Positions 1-8,681 of a stretch of DNA of 61,924 nt are shown one piece after another (position 1 is the stretch's first letter; each line of letters starts with the position of its first letter). This DNA comes from Bradyrhizobium sp. (GTDB lineage: Bacteria; Pseudomonadota; Alphaproteobacteria; Rhizobiales; Xanthobacteraceae): contig NZ_DAHUXJ010000066.1 of the NCBI RefSeq assembly GCF_027307225.1, positions 1-61,924 on the forward strand, written 5' to 3'. The notes under the pieces are model-generated. The model saw nothing but the letters and a program-made list of their open reading frames with translations, ran no database searches and had not been told where the DNA came from. The translations under genes were made by a program, and so were the position numbers.

Positions 1-151
1 GAGGGCTAACCCGGCAGCAATATCCATGGCATGACCAGGCTGGCGGAACCGTCCACGCTTTCCGGCTCCTCCGAAACTCAACAACGAAGGCGACAGATCA
101 CGAGCTACAAAAATACGACATCTTCACCCGCTACGGACAGAGAGGGATCAT

Positions 152-187
152 CGTCATTGCGAGGAGCGGCAGCGACGAAGCAATCCA
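152..187. repeat. Short intergenic palindromic repeat (GTCATTGCGAGGAGC type)
   Basis: The segment starting CGTCATTGCGAGGAGCGGC and ending GCGACGAAGCAATCCA resembles a short repeat I recall as frequent between genes of Bradyrhizobium chromosomes. Only one copy is visible here. The rest of the first 215 bases shows no gene that I can support; it lies downstream of the crotonase gene. Confidence 0.5.
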
Positions 188-215
188 GTCGATATCAATG
201 GATTCGCGCGAAATG

Positions 216-1010
216 CTACTTGCCCTTGCGGGTGAATTTCTCGATCGCGGCGCGCGCTTCATCGGTGTGCATGCAGTCGATGATGGCGTCGCGCTCGGCA
301 TCGAGCTGTTGCTCGATCGGATTTGCCGAAGCTCGCTGGACCAGCATCTTGGTCGCAGCGATCGCGGCCGGCGTATTTTGTGCGAGCCGATGCGCGAGTT
401 CGCGCGTTGCCGCCTTCAATTCCGCTGCAGGCACGACCTTGACGACCAGGCCCCATTGCATCGCCTGCGCGGCCGAAAAGCTGTCCTCGCCGAGAAAGAT
501 CTGCAGCGCGCGGCGTGGCCCGACCGCGGCCGTGACCCCGACCGTTCCCCCGCCATCGGGAGACACGCCGATCTTGGCATAGGCCGGGGTGAAGCGGGCG
601 TCCTCGGTCGCGATGCAGAGGTCGGCCATGAAGGCGAGCGACAGGCCCGCGCCGGCGGCCGAGCCGTGCACGCTTGAAAGCACGATCTTGGGCATCCGCT
701 GCAAGGCCGCGATGAAAGCATGGTAGTGCTGCAGCATTTCGCCGACGACGGCGGCGATGGTGTCCGATGCGGCCGCCGCTCCGATCGTCTGGAGATCGCC
801 GCCGGCGCAGAATGCGCGGCCGGCGCCTTCGATCACCAGCACCTTGATCTCGTCGGAGGCCTCGACCTCGGCCGAGATTTGTTCCAGCCGCTTTGCGATT
901 GCAAGATCGATCGAGTTGAAGCTCGCGGGACGGTTGAGGGTGATTGTCGCAATCGCGCCGTCGATTGCGAGTAGCGCTGGTTCGGCGGTCTGGTCAAAGG
1001 GCGCAGCCAT
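216..1010 (-). CDS. Enoyl-CoA hydratase/isomerase family protein, PaaG-like
   Basis: A 264-residue crotonase-fold acyl-CoA enzyme. The oxyanion-hole segments are visible as AFCAGGDL near residue 70 and HGSAAGAGLSL near residue 115. The following motif KIGVSPDGGG has Asp where classical hydratases carry a catalytic Glu, a pattern shared with PaaG-type isomerases that act on ring-1,2-epoxyphenylacetyl-CoA. The start at 1010 was chosen because GGAGG lies 7 bases upstream; a longer reading from 1079 has no such site. It is transcribed away from the P450 operon. A phenylacetate role is possible because paa genes lie 52 kb away, but a generic crotonase acting on another acyl-CoA is equally possible. 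Confidence 0.85.
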   Translation of the reverse strand: MAAPFDQTAEPALLAIDGAIATITLNRPASFNSIDLAIAKRLEQISAEVEASDEIKVLVIEGAGRAFCAGGDLQTIGAAAASDTIAAVVGEMLQHYHAFIAALQRMPKIVLSSVHGSAAGAGLSLAFMADLCIATEDARFTPAYAKIGVSPDGGGTVGVTAAVGPRRALQIFLGEDSFSAAQAMQWGLVVKVVPAAELKAATRELAHRLAQNTPAAIAATKMLVQRASANPIEQQLDAERDAIIDCMHTDEARAAIEKFTRKGK

Positions 1011-1114
1011 CGGGAAACCTCCGCGTTTCAAGAGATTGCCGCATTTAAATCGAAGCAAGAAGTGGTGACAATCCCGCACGAAGCCTGCAAGATATGGGCA
1101 AAGCGCGGAAGCGG

Positions 1115-1277
1115 CTAGTGGTCCGATTCTAACATTCGCATCCCTTCTCAGCGGGGACCTTTGCGAATGTTAGAATCAAAGGACCACTAGCAAATATAGG
1201 TTTCTAGTGCAGTTTAGGATTTGACATTCGCTTGACGAGCCCGCGACGAGATGGGTAGCGAATGTCAAATCCACTAC
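1115..1277. repeat. Twin-hairpin CTAG element, copy A
   Basis: Two long hairpins separated by 13 AT-rich bases. Hairpin A1 (1115-1190) has outer arms CTAGTGGTCC and GGACCACTAG, an AAA bulge on its 3' side, and inner arms GATTCTAACATTCGCA and TGCGAATGTTAGAATC around a loop of about 20 bases. Hairpin A2 (about 1204-1277) has inner arms GGATTTGACATTCGCT and AGCGAATGTCAAATCC and a TTA bulge on its 5' side; its right CTAG is lost. The element fills most of the divergent gap between the crotonase and P450 genes and ends 8 bases before the P450 ribosome binding site. Copy B at 32515-32682 is nearly identical in the stems. Confidence 0.9.
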
Positions 1278-1297
1278 ACGGACAGGGAGCAGGCGTC

Positions 1298-2500
1298 GTG
1301 GGCGTTCAGGCAATGTTGAGCCGGCCGGTTTCGACCGTCGATCCGTTTTCGCGCGGCTTCCTCAGCGATCCCTATCCGGACCATGAGGTCCTGCGCGAGG
1401 CGGGGCCCGTGGTGTGGCTCGATAAATACGGCATCTGGACGATGGCCCGGCACGAGCAGGTCCGCGACGCGTTGACCGACTGGCAGACCTATTGTTCGTC
1501 GGCTGGCGTCGGCTTGAGCGATTTCCGCAAGGAACCGCCGTGGCGGCCACCGAGCATCATCCTCGAAGCCGATCCGCCCTTGCATACGCGCACTCGCACG
1601 GTCTTGACGCGCATCCTGTCGCCAATGGCGATCAAGGTGCTGCGTGAGACGTTCGAACGCGAGGCGGAGGCGCTGATCGCGCGGCTAGTCGAGCGGCGCG
1701 AATTTGACGGGGTCGCCGACCTGGCCGAAGCCTATCCGCTAAAGGTATTTCCGGATGCGGTCGGTATCTCCGAAGACGGCCGCGAGAACCTGCTTCCTTA
1801 TGGCACCATGGTGTTCAACTCATTCGGCCCGCGGAATGATCTCTTCCAGCAGGCCATGGCCAATGCCGGCCCGGTTCGTGATTGGATCATGTCGAAATGC
1901 AGCCGGGCGGCGCTGGCGCCGGCCGGACTGGGCATACAGATTTTTAACGCCGTCGATGCAGGCGAACTGTCCGAAGATGAAGCCGGGATGCTGGTGCGCT
2001 CGTTCCTGTCGGCCGGCATCGACACGACCGTCTACGGGCTCGGCAACGCGCTCTACTGCCTGGCGCGTTACCCTGAGCAATGGCAAATCCTCCGCCAGAA
2101 TCCCAACCTGATCCGCAACGCCTTTGAAGAAGTGCTGCGGTTCGAGGCGCCGGTTCAGACCTTCTTCCGCACCACCACGAAGCCGGTCGAAGTCGGCGGC
2201 GTACAACTGGGCGAGGGCGAGAAGGTACTGTTGTTTCTGGCAGCCGCCAACCGCGACCCCCGCCGCTGGGAACGGGCGGATACGTTCGACGTCAATCGCC
2301 GCGCGGCCGGGCACATGACGTTCGGCACCGGCATTCACGGCTGCGTCGGGCAGGCCGTGGCGCGGCTGGAGACGGAGGCGGTGCTGGGCGCACTTGCAAA
2401 ACGCGTTGAATCGTTTGAATTGACTGCCGAACCGAAGCGGCGGCTGAATAATACGTTGCGTGGCTTCGATACCCTCCCGCTTCGCCTTACGACCGTCTGA
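1298..2500 (+). CDS. Cytochrome P450, CYP199A-like
   Basis: A soluble class I bacterial P450, 400 residues from the proposed GTG start. The I-helix motif AGIDTT, the ExxR-type segment FEEVLRF and the haem loop FGTGIHGCVGQ (ligand Cys349) are all present. Stretches such as CSSAGVGLSDF, PWRPPS and LEADPP strongly resemble CYP199A2/A4 of Rhodopseudomonas palustris, which oxidise para-substituted benzoates such as 4-methoxybenzoate. An ATG at 1262 is in frame but lies inside the arm of the twin-hairpin repeat; GTG 1298 has GGGAG 8 bases upstream, and ATG 1313 is a weaker option. A ferredoxin reductase follows after 5 bases. The substrate is inferred from family resemblance only. Confidence 0.9.
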   Translation: MGVQAMLSRPVSTVDPFSRGFLSDPYPDHEVLREAGPVVWLDKYGIWTMARHEQVRDALTDWQTYCSSAGVGLSDFRKEPPWRPPSIILEADPPLHTRTRTVLTRILSPMAIKVLRETFEREAEALIARLVERREFDGVADLAEAYPLKVFPDAVGISEDGRENLLPYGTMVFNSFGPRNDLFQQAMANAGPVRDWIMSKCSRAALAPAGLGIQIFNAVDAGELSEDEAGMLVRSFLSAGIDTTVYGLGNALYCLARYPEQWQILRQNPNLIRNAFEEVLRFEAPVQTFFRTTTKPVEVGGVQLGEGEKVLLFLAAANRDPRRWERADTFDVNRRAAGHMTFGTGIHGCVGQAVARLETEAVLGALAKRVESFELTAEPKRRLNNTLRGFDTLPLRLTTV

Positions 2501-2505
2501 TAGAA

Positions 2506-3726
2506 ATGACCCAAAAAGCCGTTTTGATTGTCGGTGCCGGCCATGCCGGCTACCAGGTTGCAGCCTCCTTGCGTCAGCATGGCTTTGCTGAGCGCATTTG
2601 CCTCATCAATGATGAGGCGCATCTGCCGTATCAGCGGCCGCCTTTGTCCAAAGCGTATCTGAAAGGCGAGGGGAAACCCGACAGCCTGATGTTCCGGCCC
2701 GAAAAATTCTATCAGGACCAGAAGATCGAATTGATCGCCGATCGCGCCGTTTCGATTGACCGCGCGGCGCAACGGCTGCTGCTCGCTTCCGGCGCATTCC
2801 TCGATTATGGCCACGTCGTGCTGGCGACGGGCGCCCGCAATCGTCTGCTCGACTTGCCCAACGCCAACCTTGCGGATGTTCGATATTTGCGCATCCTTGA
2901 CGAAAGCGAGGCGCTGCGGCAGCGGGTTGGCTCGGCGAAGCATGTCGCGGTGATTGGTGCCGGTTTTATCGGTCTGGAATTTGCGGCAACCGCGCGCGGC
3001 AAGGGGCTTGAGGTCGATGTGATCGAGCTCGGGTCGCGGGTGATGGCGCGCGCGGTCACCGCCGAAATCTCGGAGTACTTTCAGAAGCGGCACGCCGCGG
3101 CCGGTATCCGCATTCACCTCGGCGTTCAGGCGACCAGCATCGAGAGCGCCGGTGAGAAGCTTGCCGGTATCAGCCTGAGCGATGGACGGCGCATTCCGGC
3201 CGACCTCGTCGTGGTCGGCGTCGGCGTGTTGCCCAATGTCGAGATCGCGGCGGAGGCTGGCTTGCCGGTCGCATCAGGGATCATCGTCAACGAGCATCTT
3301 CTGACCGCCGATCCGAATATTTCGGCGATCGGGGACTGCGCGCTGTTCGAAAGCCCGCGCTTTGGCGGTTCGCTCCGGCTTGAGTCGGTGCAGAACGCCA
3401 CCGACCAGGCGCGCTGCGTGGCGGCGCGGCTGACGGGAGATACCAAGATCTATGACGGCTTGCCGTGGTTCTGGAGCGACCAGGGCGATGACAAGCTTCA
3501 GATCGCCGGCCTCACCACCGGGTATGACCAGGTCGTGGAGCGCGGCGATCGCGAAGCGCGCTCGTTCTCGGCGTTCTGCTACAAGCAGCGGAAACTTGTA
3601 GGTATCGAGTCGGTCAATCGCGCCGCCGACCATGTGTTCGGCCGCAAGATTCTCGGCATGAACCGATCGATCGAGCCGGAAAAGGCCGCCGATCCCGGCT
3701 TCGACCTGAAGTCGGCGCTGGCTTGA
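2506..3726 (+). CDS. NAD(P)H:ferredoxin reductase, palustrisredoxin reductase-like
   Basis: A 406-residue FAD-dependent reductase that passes electrons from NAD(P)H to a [2Fe-2S] ferredoxin serving a P450. The N-terminal FAD site VGAGHAGYQVA, the segment PYQRPPLSK, a second dinucleotide site IGAGFIGLEFA near residue 150 and the motif AIGDCALFE near residue 275 are in the expected order. The protein closely resembles PuR, the partner of CYP199A in R. palustris. It begins 5 bases after the P450 stop and has little ribosome binding site of its own, so it is probably translationally coupled. No ferredoxin gene is present in the window, so the middle carrier must be encoded elsewhere. Confidence 0.9.
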   Translation: MTQKAVLIVGAGHAGYQVAASLRQHGFAERICLINDEAHLPYQRPPLSKAYLKGEGKPDSLMFRPEKFYQDQKIELIADRAVSIDRAAQRLLLASGAFLDYGHVVLATGARNRLLDLPNANLADVRYLRILDESEALRQRVGSAKHVAVIGAGFIGLEFAATARGKGLEVDVIELGSRVMARAVTAEISEYFQKRHAAAGIRIHLGVQATSIESAGEKLAGISLSDGRRIPADLVVVGVGVLPNVEIAAEAGLPVASGIIVNEHLLTADPNISAIGDCALFESPRFGGSLRLESVQNATDQARCVAARLTGDTKIYDGLPWFWSDQGDDKLQIAGLTTGYDQVVERGDREARSFSAFCYKQRKLVGIESVNRAADHVFGRKILGMNRSIEPEKAADPGFDLKSALA

Positions 3727-3740
3727 GGAACCAGAAATGC

Positions 3741-4652
3741 CTAATCCCAAAATTCCTTCTTGCGCCCGATCTGAAACTCCTGCTTGACAGCTTCGATGTC
3801 GGCAAGCGTCGGCAATCCGGCCTCGTTGCCGAGTCGTTGGATCTTGTACGTCGAGGCCGCGCGCGCAAACTCGAAATGGTCGTGCCAGCTCTTGCTGGGA
3901 CTGTTGAGATACGAAAACACGTAAGCGCCGTGAAATACGTCGCCGGCACCGTTGGTGTCGAGCACGCGGTCGCCCGAGATCGGCAGCGCAGGCATGGTAC
4001 GAATTGCTCCTGCTTCGTCGTACCAGAACAGGCCGCGCTCGCCCATGGTGACGCCGCCGATGCGGCAGCCGCGGCTCTTGAGATAATCGAGCATCTCGCG
4101 CGGCTCCAGATTCATCTGTTCGCACAGGCGCTCGGCAACGATTGCGACATCGATGAATTCCAGCAGTTCATGGGTGTTGGACCTTAAGCCGCCGCCGTCG
4201 AGCGAGGTCAAGATACCTGCCTCCCGGCAATGCTTGGCGTAGTAGATCGCGGCATCCGGCTGATGGCCATCGATGTGCAGCGCGCTGCATCCCTTCAGGT
4301 TCAAATGCGGGAAGGGATGAATGTGCTCGTCGTCGCGGCAGCGCACGATGGCGCGCTTGCCGTCCTTCGGCATGATGAAGGACAGCGAAGACGTGTTGAC
4401 CTTGCGCGGATGAATCGAGATGCCGTACTTCGCGCTCATGTCCTGGAACATGCGCCCCAGCCAGTCGTTGGCGACGGTGGCGATCAGGTCCGGCACGACG
4501 CCGAGTTTGGCACAGCAAAACGCGGCCGTCACAGCGTTGCCCCCGAACGAGACCGCATAGGCCGAGGCGACATGCTTCTCGTCGCCGGTCGGCATGTGGT
4601 CGGTGATGAAGGTGACGTCGATGTAGGTTTGTCCGATGAAGAGAGCCTGCAT
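3741..4652 (-). CDS. PfkB-family carbohydrate kinase
   Basis: A 303-residue ribokinase/PfkB-fold ATP-dependent sugar kinase. The C-terminal PfkB signature DTNGAGDVFHGAYV gives the anion hole and catalytic base (Asp238); the N-terminal FGGNAVTAA region matches the first PfkB signature. Length is normal. It lies divergently from the TetR gene and the ABC/enolase operon, across a 310-base gap holding a perfect 16-bp palindrome, so I infer that it belongs to the same regulon and phosphorylates an intermediate or the imported sugar. Ketohexokinase-like, 2-keto-3-deoxygluconate kinase-like or IolC-like roles all remain possible. Confidence 0.85.
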   Translation of the reverse strand: MQALFIGQTYIDVTFITDHMPTGDEKHVASAYAVSFGGNAVTAAFCCAKLGVVPDLIATVANDWLGRMFQDMSAKYGISIHPRKVNTSSLSFIMPKDGKRAIVRCRDDEHIHPFPHLNLKGCSALHIDGHQPDAAIYYAKHCREAGILTSLDGGGLRSNTHELLEFIDVAIVAERLCEQMNLEPREMLDYLKSRGCRIGGVTMGERGLFWYDEAGAIRTMPALPISGDRVLDTNGAGDVFHGAYVFSYLNSPSKSWHDHFEFARAASTYKIQRLGNEAGLPTLADIEAVKQEFQIGRKKEFWD

Positions 4653-4773
4653 GCATTACCGTCATGGGTTGAGGAGCGATCCCGGCCATACCGCGGTCGA
4701 GATTAGCACCGGTTCCACAAGCTTATCCGCTGAAATTATTCGTAAAGATACGCCATGCGGGGTCGCGAGATCG

Positions 4774-4789
4774 GGGCAGCGCGCTGCCC
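4774..4789. promoter_or_regulatory. 16-bp perfect palindrome, candidate TetR operator
   Basis: GGGCAGCGCGCTGCCC reads identically on both strands and sits centrally in the 310-base divergent region between the PfkB kinase start (4652) and the proposed TetR start (4963). This is a natural place for an operator controlling both directions. Binding by the adjacent TetR protein is inference only; a structural or REP-like origin is possible. The rest of this gap shows no other clear feature. Confidence 0.45.
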
Positions 4790-4962
4790 GATACGCATCT
4801 AGCGCTGATCCCAACCGATATCAACGGGATGGGGTTCGGGAACCGGCGTCGTTGCCGCTAACTCCCAGCCCTCGATGTCCGGTCCAGTTCATTTTCTCGT
4901 GGTTGCGTGCTACAGGCGACAGGCGAGGCGGGGAAGTCCATCGCCTCGGCGAGGTGCGCGAG

Positions 4963-5670
4963 TTGGCCAAGACGCGGCGAAACCAGAAGTGGCAGCGTGA
5001 CCCGCAAGGGATGCGGCTTCGCATTCTCGACGCGGCCAAGGAAGAATTCGCCGCGCAGGGCCTTGCCGGCGCGCGGGTCGACCGGATTGCCGCCAAGGCC
5101 GGCGCCAACAAGCGCATGCTCTACTATCACGTCGGCAAGAAGGAAGAGCTTTATCTCACCGTGCTCGAAGGCGCCTATGAGAAGATCAGGGTCGAGGAGC
5201 GCGGGCTTAATCTCGAGCATCTCGATCCGCCCAAGGCGATCGGGCGGTTGATCGAGTTCACCTGGAATTATTTCCTCAGCAATCCCGAATTCCTGGCGCT
5301 GCTCAACACCGAGAACCTCGCCAAGGCGAAGCATCTGAAGCGCTCCACCAAGGTGAAATCGATGCACTCGCCGTTCGTCGAGATGATCCGCATGGTGGTC
5401 CGTCGCGGCGTCGCGAGCGGCGACTTCGTCGTCGCGGTCGATCCGGTGCAGCTTTACATTTCCATCGCCGCGCTGTGCTTCTTCTACCTGTCGAACAGCG
5501 CTACGTTGAGCGTGATCTTCGGCCGCGATCTCCTTTCCGAAGAGGCGAGGGATGAGCGGCTCGACCACATGATCGCGCTGGTGCTGGCGGCGCTGACCGG
5601 CAAATCCCTTGCGGCGTTTGCACGGAAGAAGCCGGCGAGGATGTCGGCGCCGGCCGAACAACCTGCCTGA
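4963..5670 (+). CDS. TetR/AcrR family transcriptional regulator
   Basis: A 235-residue one-component repressor. The N-terminal TetR helix-turn-helix is clear: RILDAAKEEFAAQGLAGA, then VDRIAAKAGANKRMLYYH, close to residues 20-65. The reading frame is open far upstream (to 4636), but that part overlaps the kinase 5' end and looks non-coding; TTG 4963 follows GAGG at 8 bases and gives a normal TetR length. GTG 4954 is an alternative. It heads the ABC-enolase-aldolase cluster and probably responds to the imported compound or a breakdown product. The ligand is unknown. Confidence 0.85.
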   Translation: MAKTRRNQKWQRDPQGMRLRILDAAKEEFAAQGLAGARVDRIAAKAGANKRMLYYHVGKKEELYLTVLEGAYEKIRVEERGLNLEHLDPPKAIGRLIEFTWNYFLSNPEFLALLNTENLAKAKHLKRSTKVKSMHSPFVEMIRMVVRRGVASGDFVVAVDPVQLYISIAALCFFYLSNSATLSVIFGRDLLSEEARDERLDHMIALVLAALTGKSLAAFARKKPARMSAPAEQPA

Positions 5671-5816
5671 CGCGGTTTCTTCGTTCTTTTTACGTGCCTG
5701 GATGAGCCAAAAATCCGTCCTAAAATACCATCGGAAGCTGCTGGACAGTATTTATCCAACGGGTTAATTTCCTCCGAAATCGAAGACGAAAAGCCGAATT
5801 GCGAGGGAGCGAAAAC

Positions 5817-6626
5817 TTGGCTGAAGCGAAAGCGCCAACAAGGTTGTCGAAAGCGCTCAACGCGGCCTGGGTGCGGCCGTTTCTGTTCCTGATTTTCATC
5901 GTCATCGCGTGGGATCTGTCGATCCGCCTGTTCAAGATTCCGGCCTATCAAATTCCGGCGCCCGCCGACGTTGTCGCAGTGCTGTGGCAGGATTGGCCTG
6001 AACTCGCACGGCAATCGTGGCCGACCACCTATGCCACGATCTGGGGATTTGTGTTGTCGGCGCTGTTCGGCATTCCCGTTGCGATGCTGATCGCGGGATC
6101 CAAGACGGTGGAGAGCTACGTCTATCCGCTGCTCGTGTTCTCACAATCGGTGCCGAAGATCGCGATCGCGCCGCTGTTCGTGGTCTGGTTCGGCTTCGGT
6201 ATCTTGCCGAAAATCATCTCGGCCTTTTTGCTCGGGTTTTTCCCGGTCGTGGTCTCCGCCGTGCAGGGCTTCAAATCGGTCGACCCCGACATGGTCGATC
6301 TTGCGCGCGCCATGCAGGGCAGCCGCTTTCACGTCTTCCGCGCGGTCAATTTGCCGCATGCCTTGCCGGCGATCTTTTCAGGCCTGAAGGTTTCGGTCAC
6401 GCTCGCGGTGGTTGGAGCGGTGGTCGGCGAATTCGTCGGTTCCAATTCCGGCATCGGTTACGTCATGCAGCGCTCGATCGGCACGTTCGACTTGCCGACG
6501 ATGTTTGCCGCGCTGGTGATCCTGGCGCTGCTCGGCGTGATCCTGTTCTGGATCGTCGACCGCATCGAGCGGCTGGTGGTGCCCTGGCACGTCAGCCAGC
6601 GCGAGGAAATTATCGTTGCCGCGTGA
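5817..6626 (+). CDS. ABC transporter permease, nitrate/sulfonate/taurine (SsuC/TauC) type
   Basis: A 269-residue inner-membrane permease with about six hydrophobic segments and the conserved cytoplasmic EAA-type region that docks the ATPase (VDLARAMQGSRFHVFRAVNL). The family normally imports nitrate, taurine, alkanesulfonates, pyrimidine precursors or aromatic acids together with an NMT1-type binding protein. TTG 5817 is the likely start because GGGAG lies 7 bases upstream, whereas TTG 5799 has no good site. A 146-base gap separates it from the TetR gene and may hold the operon promoter. Confidence 0.88.
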   Translation: MAEAKAPTRLSKALNAAWVRPFLFLIFIVIAWDLSIRLFKIPAYQIPAPADVVAVLWQDWPELARQSWPTTYATIWGFVLSALFGIPVAMLIAGSKTVESYVYPLLVFSQSVPKIAIAPLFVVWFGFGILPKIISAFLLGFFPVVVSAVQGFKSVDPDMVDLARAMQGSRFHVFRAVNLPHALPAIFSGLKVSVTLAVVGAVVGEFVGSNSGIGYVMQRSIGTFDLPTMFAALVILALLGVILFWIVDRIERLVVPWHVSQREEIIVAA

Positions 6627-6689
6627 GCGGTTAATAGCAACAGGAAAGCCCGCGAAGGGCGGTTCAAGAAGTACGGCCGGGAGGATGAA

Positions 6690-7670
6690 ATGGTGCGTTT
6701 GGTTGCAGCCCTTGCAACTCTGTTGATCGGAACGACGCTGCCGGCGCAGGCCGCCGACAAGGTGGTGCTGATGCTCAACTGGTACGTCTATGGCGAGCAT
6801 GCGCCGTTCTATTACGGTAAAGCCAAGGGAATCTATGCCGCCGCTGGCATCGATCTCGAGATCCAGGAAGGCCGCGGCTCGGCGGCGACCACACAGGCGG
6901 TTGCCGCGAAGACCGCCAATTTCGGCTATGTCGACGTGCCGACCATGATGCGCGCGGCGGTCAAGGGTGCGCCGATCATCGCAACCGGCGTGCTGCTTCA
7001 GACCAGCCCGATGTCGGTGATGGGCCTTGTCGAGAAGAACATCCGCAAGCCCGAGGACATCAAGGGCAAGATCGTCGCGATCACGCCGGCCGACTCCATG
7101 ACCCAGATATGGCCGCTGTTCCTGAAGAAGACCGGCCTGAAGGAAAGCGATTTCACCACGGTCGCCGGCGATGGCCAGACCAAGCTCCAGGCCGTCATCA
7201 ACGGCCGCGCCGATCTTCTGCTCGGCTACGTCATGGACCAATCGATGAAGATCAAGGACGCGACCGGCAAGGACGTCTATCCGATCAAGTTCGCCGACTA
7301 CGGCATCAACATGGTGTCGTCCGGCCTCGTCGCCAATACCGATTACGTCAAAGCGAATCCGGACGTGGTCAGGCGCTTCATGGATGCGACCACCAAGGCC
7401 GTGGAAGCCGCTGAAAAGGACCCCAAGGCCGCGGCGCAATCGATCCTCGATGCCAACCCAAAGGGCGGCAAGATCGATACGCTGACGCAGGGCTTTGAAC
7501 TAACGATCCCGCTCTACCGCACGCCGGAAACGAAGGGCAAGCGGCCATTCCAGGTGACCGATCAGAACATGGCCGACAGCGTCAGCCTCATGGTCGAGTA
7601 TGGCGGGCTCGATGCCAAGGCCAACGAGAACCCGAAGGCGTTTTACACCAATGAGTATCTGCCGAAGTGA
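6690..7670 (+). CDS. ABC transporter substrate-binding protein, NMT1/SsuA family
   Basis: A 326-residue periplasmic solute receptor. A Sec signal peptide ends at AQA-AD near residue 22. The mature N-terminus VVLMLNWYVYGEHAPFYYGK matches NMT1/ThiY/SsuA-type receptors, and the family segment TTQAVAAKTANFGYVD follows. A good ribosome binding site (GGGAGG) lies just upstream. The ligand cannot be read from sequence. The genes downstream are typical of sugar-acid or polyol breakdown, which would be unusual cargo for this family. Confidence 0.88.
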   Translation: MVRLVAALATLLIGTTLPAQAADKVVLMLNWYVYGEHAPFYYGKAKGIYAAAGIDLEIQEGRGSAATTQAVAAKTANFGYVDVPTMMRAAVKGAPIIATGVLLQTSPMSVMGLVEKNIRKPEDIKGKIVAITPADSMTQIWPLFLKKTGLKESDFTTVAGDGQTKLQAVINGRADLLLGYVMDQSMKIKDATGKDVYPIKFADYGINMVSSGLVANTDYVKANPDVVRRFMDATTKAVEAAEKDPKAAAQSILDANPKGGKIDTLTQGFELTIPLYRTPETKGKRPFQVTDQNMADSVSLMVEYGGLDAKANENPKAFYTNEYLPK

Positions 7671-7680
7671 CCTTTGCGGC

Positions 7681-7795
7681 CTCATGGTTCGAGACGCCCC
7701 GCTTCGCGGGGCTCCTCACCATGAGGGTCTCTCATCTTTCCGCTTGCGCCGACCTCATCCCGAGGAGGCTGCGCAGCAGCCGTCTCGAACGATGA
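7681..7795. repeat. Tandem palindromic repeats (CTCATGGTTCGAGACG family)
   Basis: Two successive palindromes lie between the binding-protein and ATPase genes. The first pairs CTCATGGT with ACCATGAG around an inner GCCCCGC-TTC-GCGGGGC hairpin. The second (about 7751-7795) centres on GGCTGC-GCA-GCAGCC. The same family occurs at 54855-54961 inside the paa operon. The position right after the binding-protein gene could protect the upstream mRNA and lower expression of downstream genes. Confidence 0.8.
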
Positions 7796-7820
7796 TCGCT
7801 GGCATCCAACTGGACCTTGA

Positions 7821-8669
7821 ATGAACGCAGCGAAAAAAACCGCAAGCCCGGATTCGTCCGCGGCGCATCTGCGTGTCGTGGCCGATCGCGGTGCGACCCT
7901 GACACCCGGCATCCGGCTATCGGGCGTGTCGAAGACCTATCGCTCGCGCGACGGCGACGTGCCGTCGCTGCAACCGCTGGATTTTCACATCAACGACGGT
8001 GAATTTTTTGTTGTGGTCGGTCCGTCCGGCTGCGGCAAATCCACGCTCTTGAAAATGATTTCGGGTCTTCTGCCGCCATCGGCCGGCGAGATTTTCGTCG
8101 AGGGCGAGAAAGTCGATAAACCTCATGGCAATGTCGGCATCGTGTTTCAGAACGCGCTGCTTCTGCCCTGGCGCAACATCATCAACAACGTGATGTTGCC
8201 GATCGACATGAAGCGGCTGAAGCGCGCGGAGTTCTTGCAACGCGCGAAATCCTTGCTCAAACTCGTCGGGCTCGAAGGTTTTGAAAAGAAGCTGCCCTGG
8301 CAACTCTCCGGCGGCATGCAGCAGCGCGCATCGATCTGCCGGGCGCTGGTGCATGACCCCAAGATCGTGCTGATGGACGAACCGTTCGGAGCGCTCGATG
8401 CCATGACCCGCGAGCGCATGAATGTCGAATTGATGCGCATCCAGCGCGAGACCGGCAAGACCATCCTGCTGATCACCCATTCGATCCCGGAAGCGGTGTT
8501 CCTTGCCGATCGCGTGCTGGTCATGACCGAGCGGCCCGGCGCGATTGCTGCGATCTATGACGTGCCGCTACCGCGCCCGCGCTCGCTCGACGTGATGAGC
8601 GATCCGGTCTTCTCGGAACTGGTGCAGCGTATCCGGAAGCATTTCTTCACCCAAATCGCGCTGGATTAG
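7821..8669 (+). CDS. ABC transporter ATP-binding protein, SsuB/TauB type
   Basis: A 282-residue ATPase of the NMT1-type importer. Walker A is GPSGCGKST, the Q-loop region reads VFQNALLLPW, the signature is LSGGMQQR and Walker B is VLMDEPFGALD followed by LITHSIPEAVFLADR. An N-terminal extension of about 35 residues precedes the ABC domain. It pairs with the permease and binding protein upstream; the gap from the latter is occupied by a palindromic repeat. The enolase-superfamily gene follows after 12 bases. Confidence 0.92.
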   Translation: MNAAKKTASPDSSAAHLRVVADRGATLTPGIRLSGVSKTYRSRDGDVPSLQPLDFHINDGEFFVVVGPSGCGKSTLLKMISGLLPPSAGEIFVEGEKVDKPHGNVGIVFQNALLLPWRNIINNVMLPIDMKRLKRAEFLQRAKSLLKLVGLEGFEKKLPWQLSGGMQQRASICRALVHDPKIVLMDEPFGALDAMTRERMNVELMRIQRETGKTILLITHSIPEAVFLADRVLVMTERPGAIAAIYDVPLPRPRSLDVMSDPVFSELVQRIRKHFFTQIALD

Positions 8670-8681
8670 AGGTGTAGGTCG

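Noticed and set aside
31..677. Plus-strand frames opposite the crotonase gene
   Set aside because: The minus-strand crotonase has motifs, ribosome binding site and normal length; the plus frames are low-complexity Ser/Arg/Ala.
4636..4962. N-terminal 109-residue extension of the TetR regulator
   Set aside because: It overlaps the divergent kinase 5' end and the palindromic control region and is not TetR-like.
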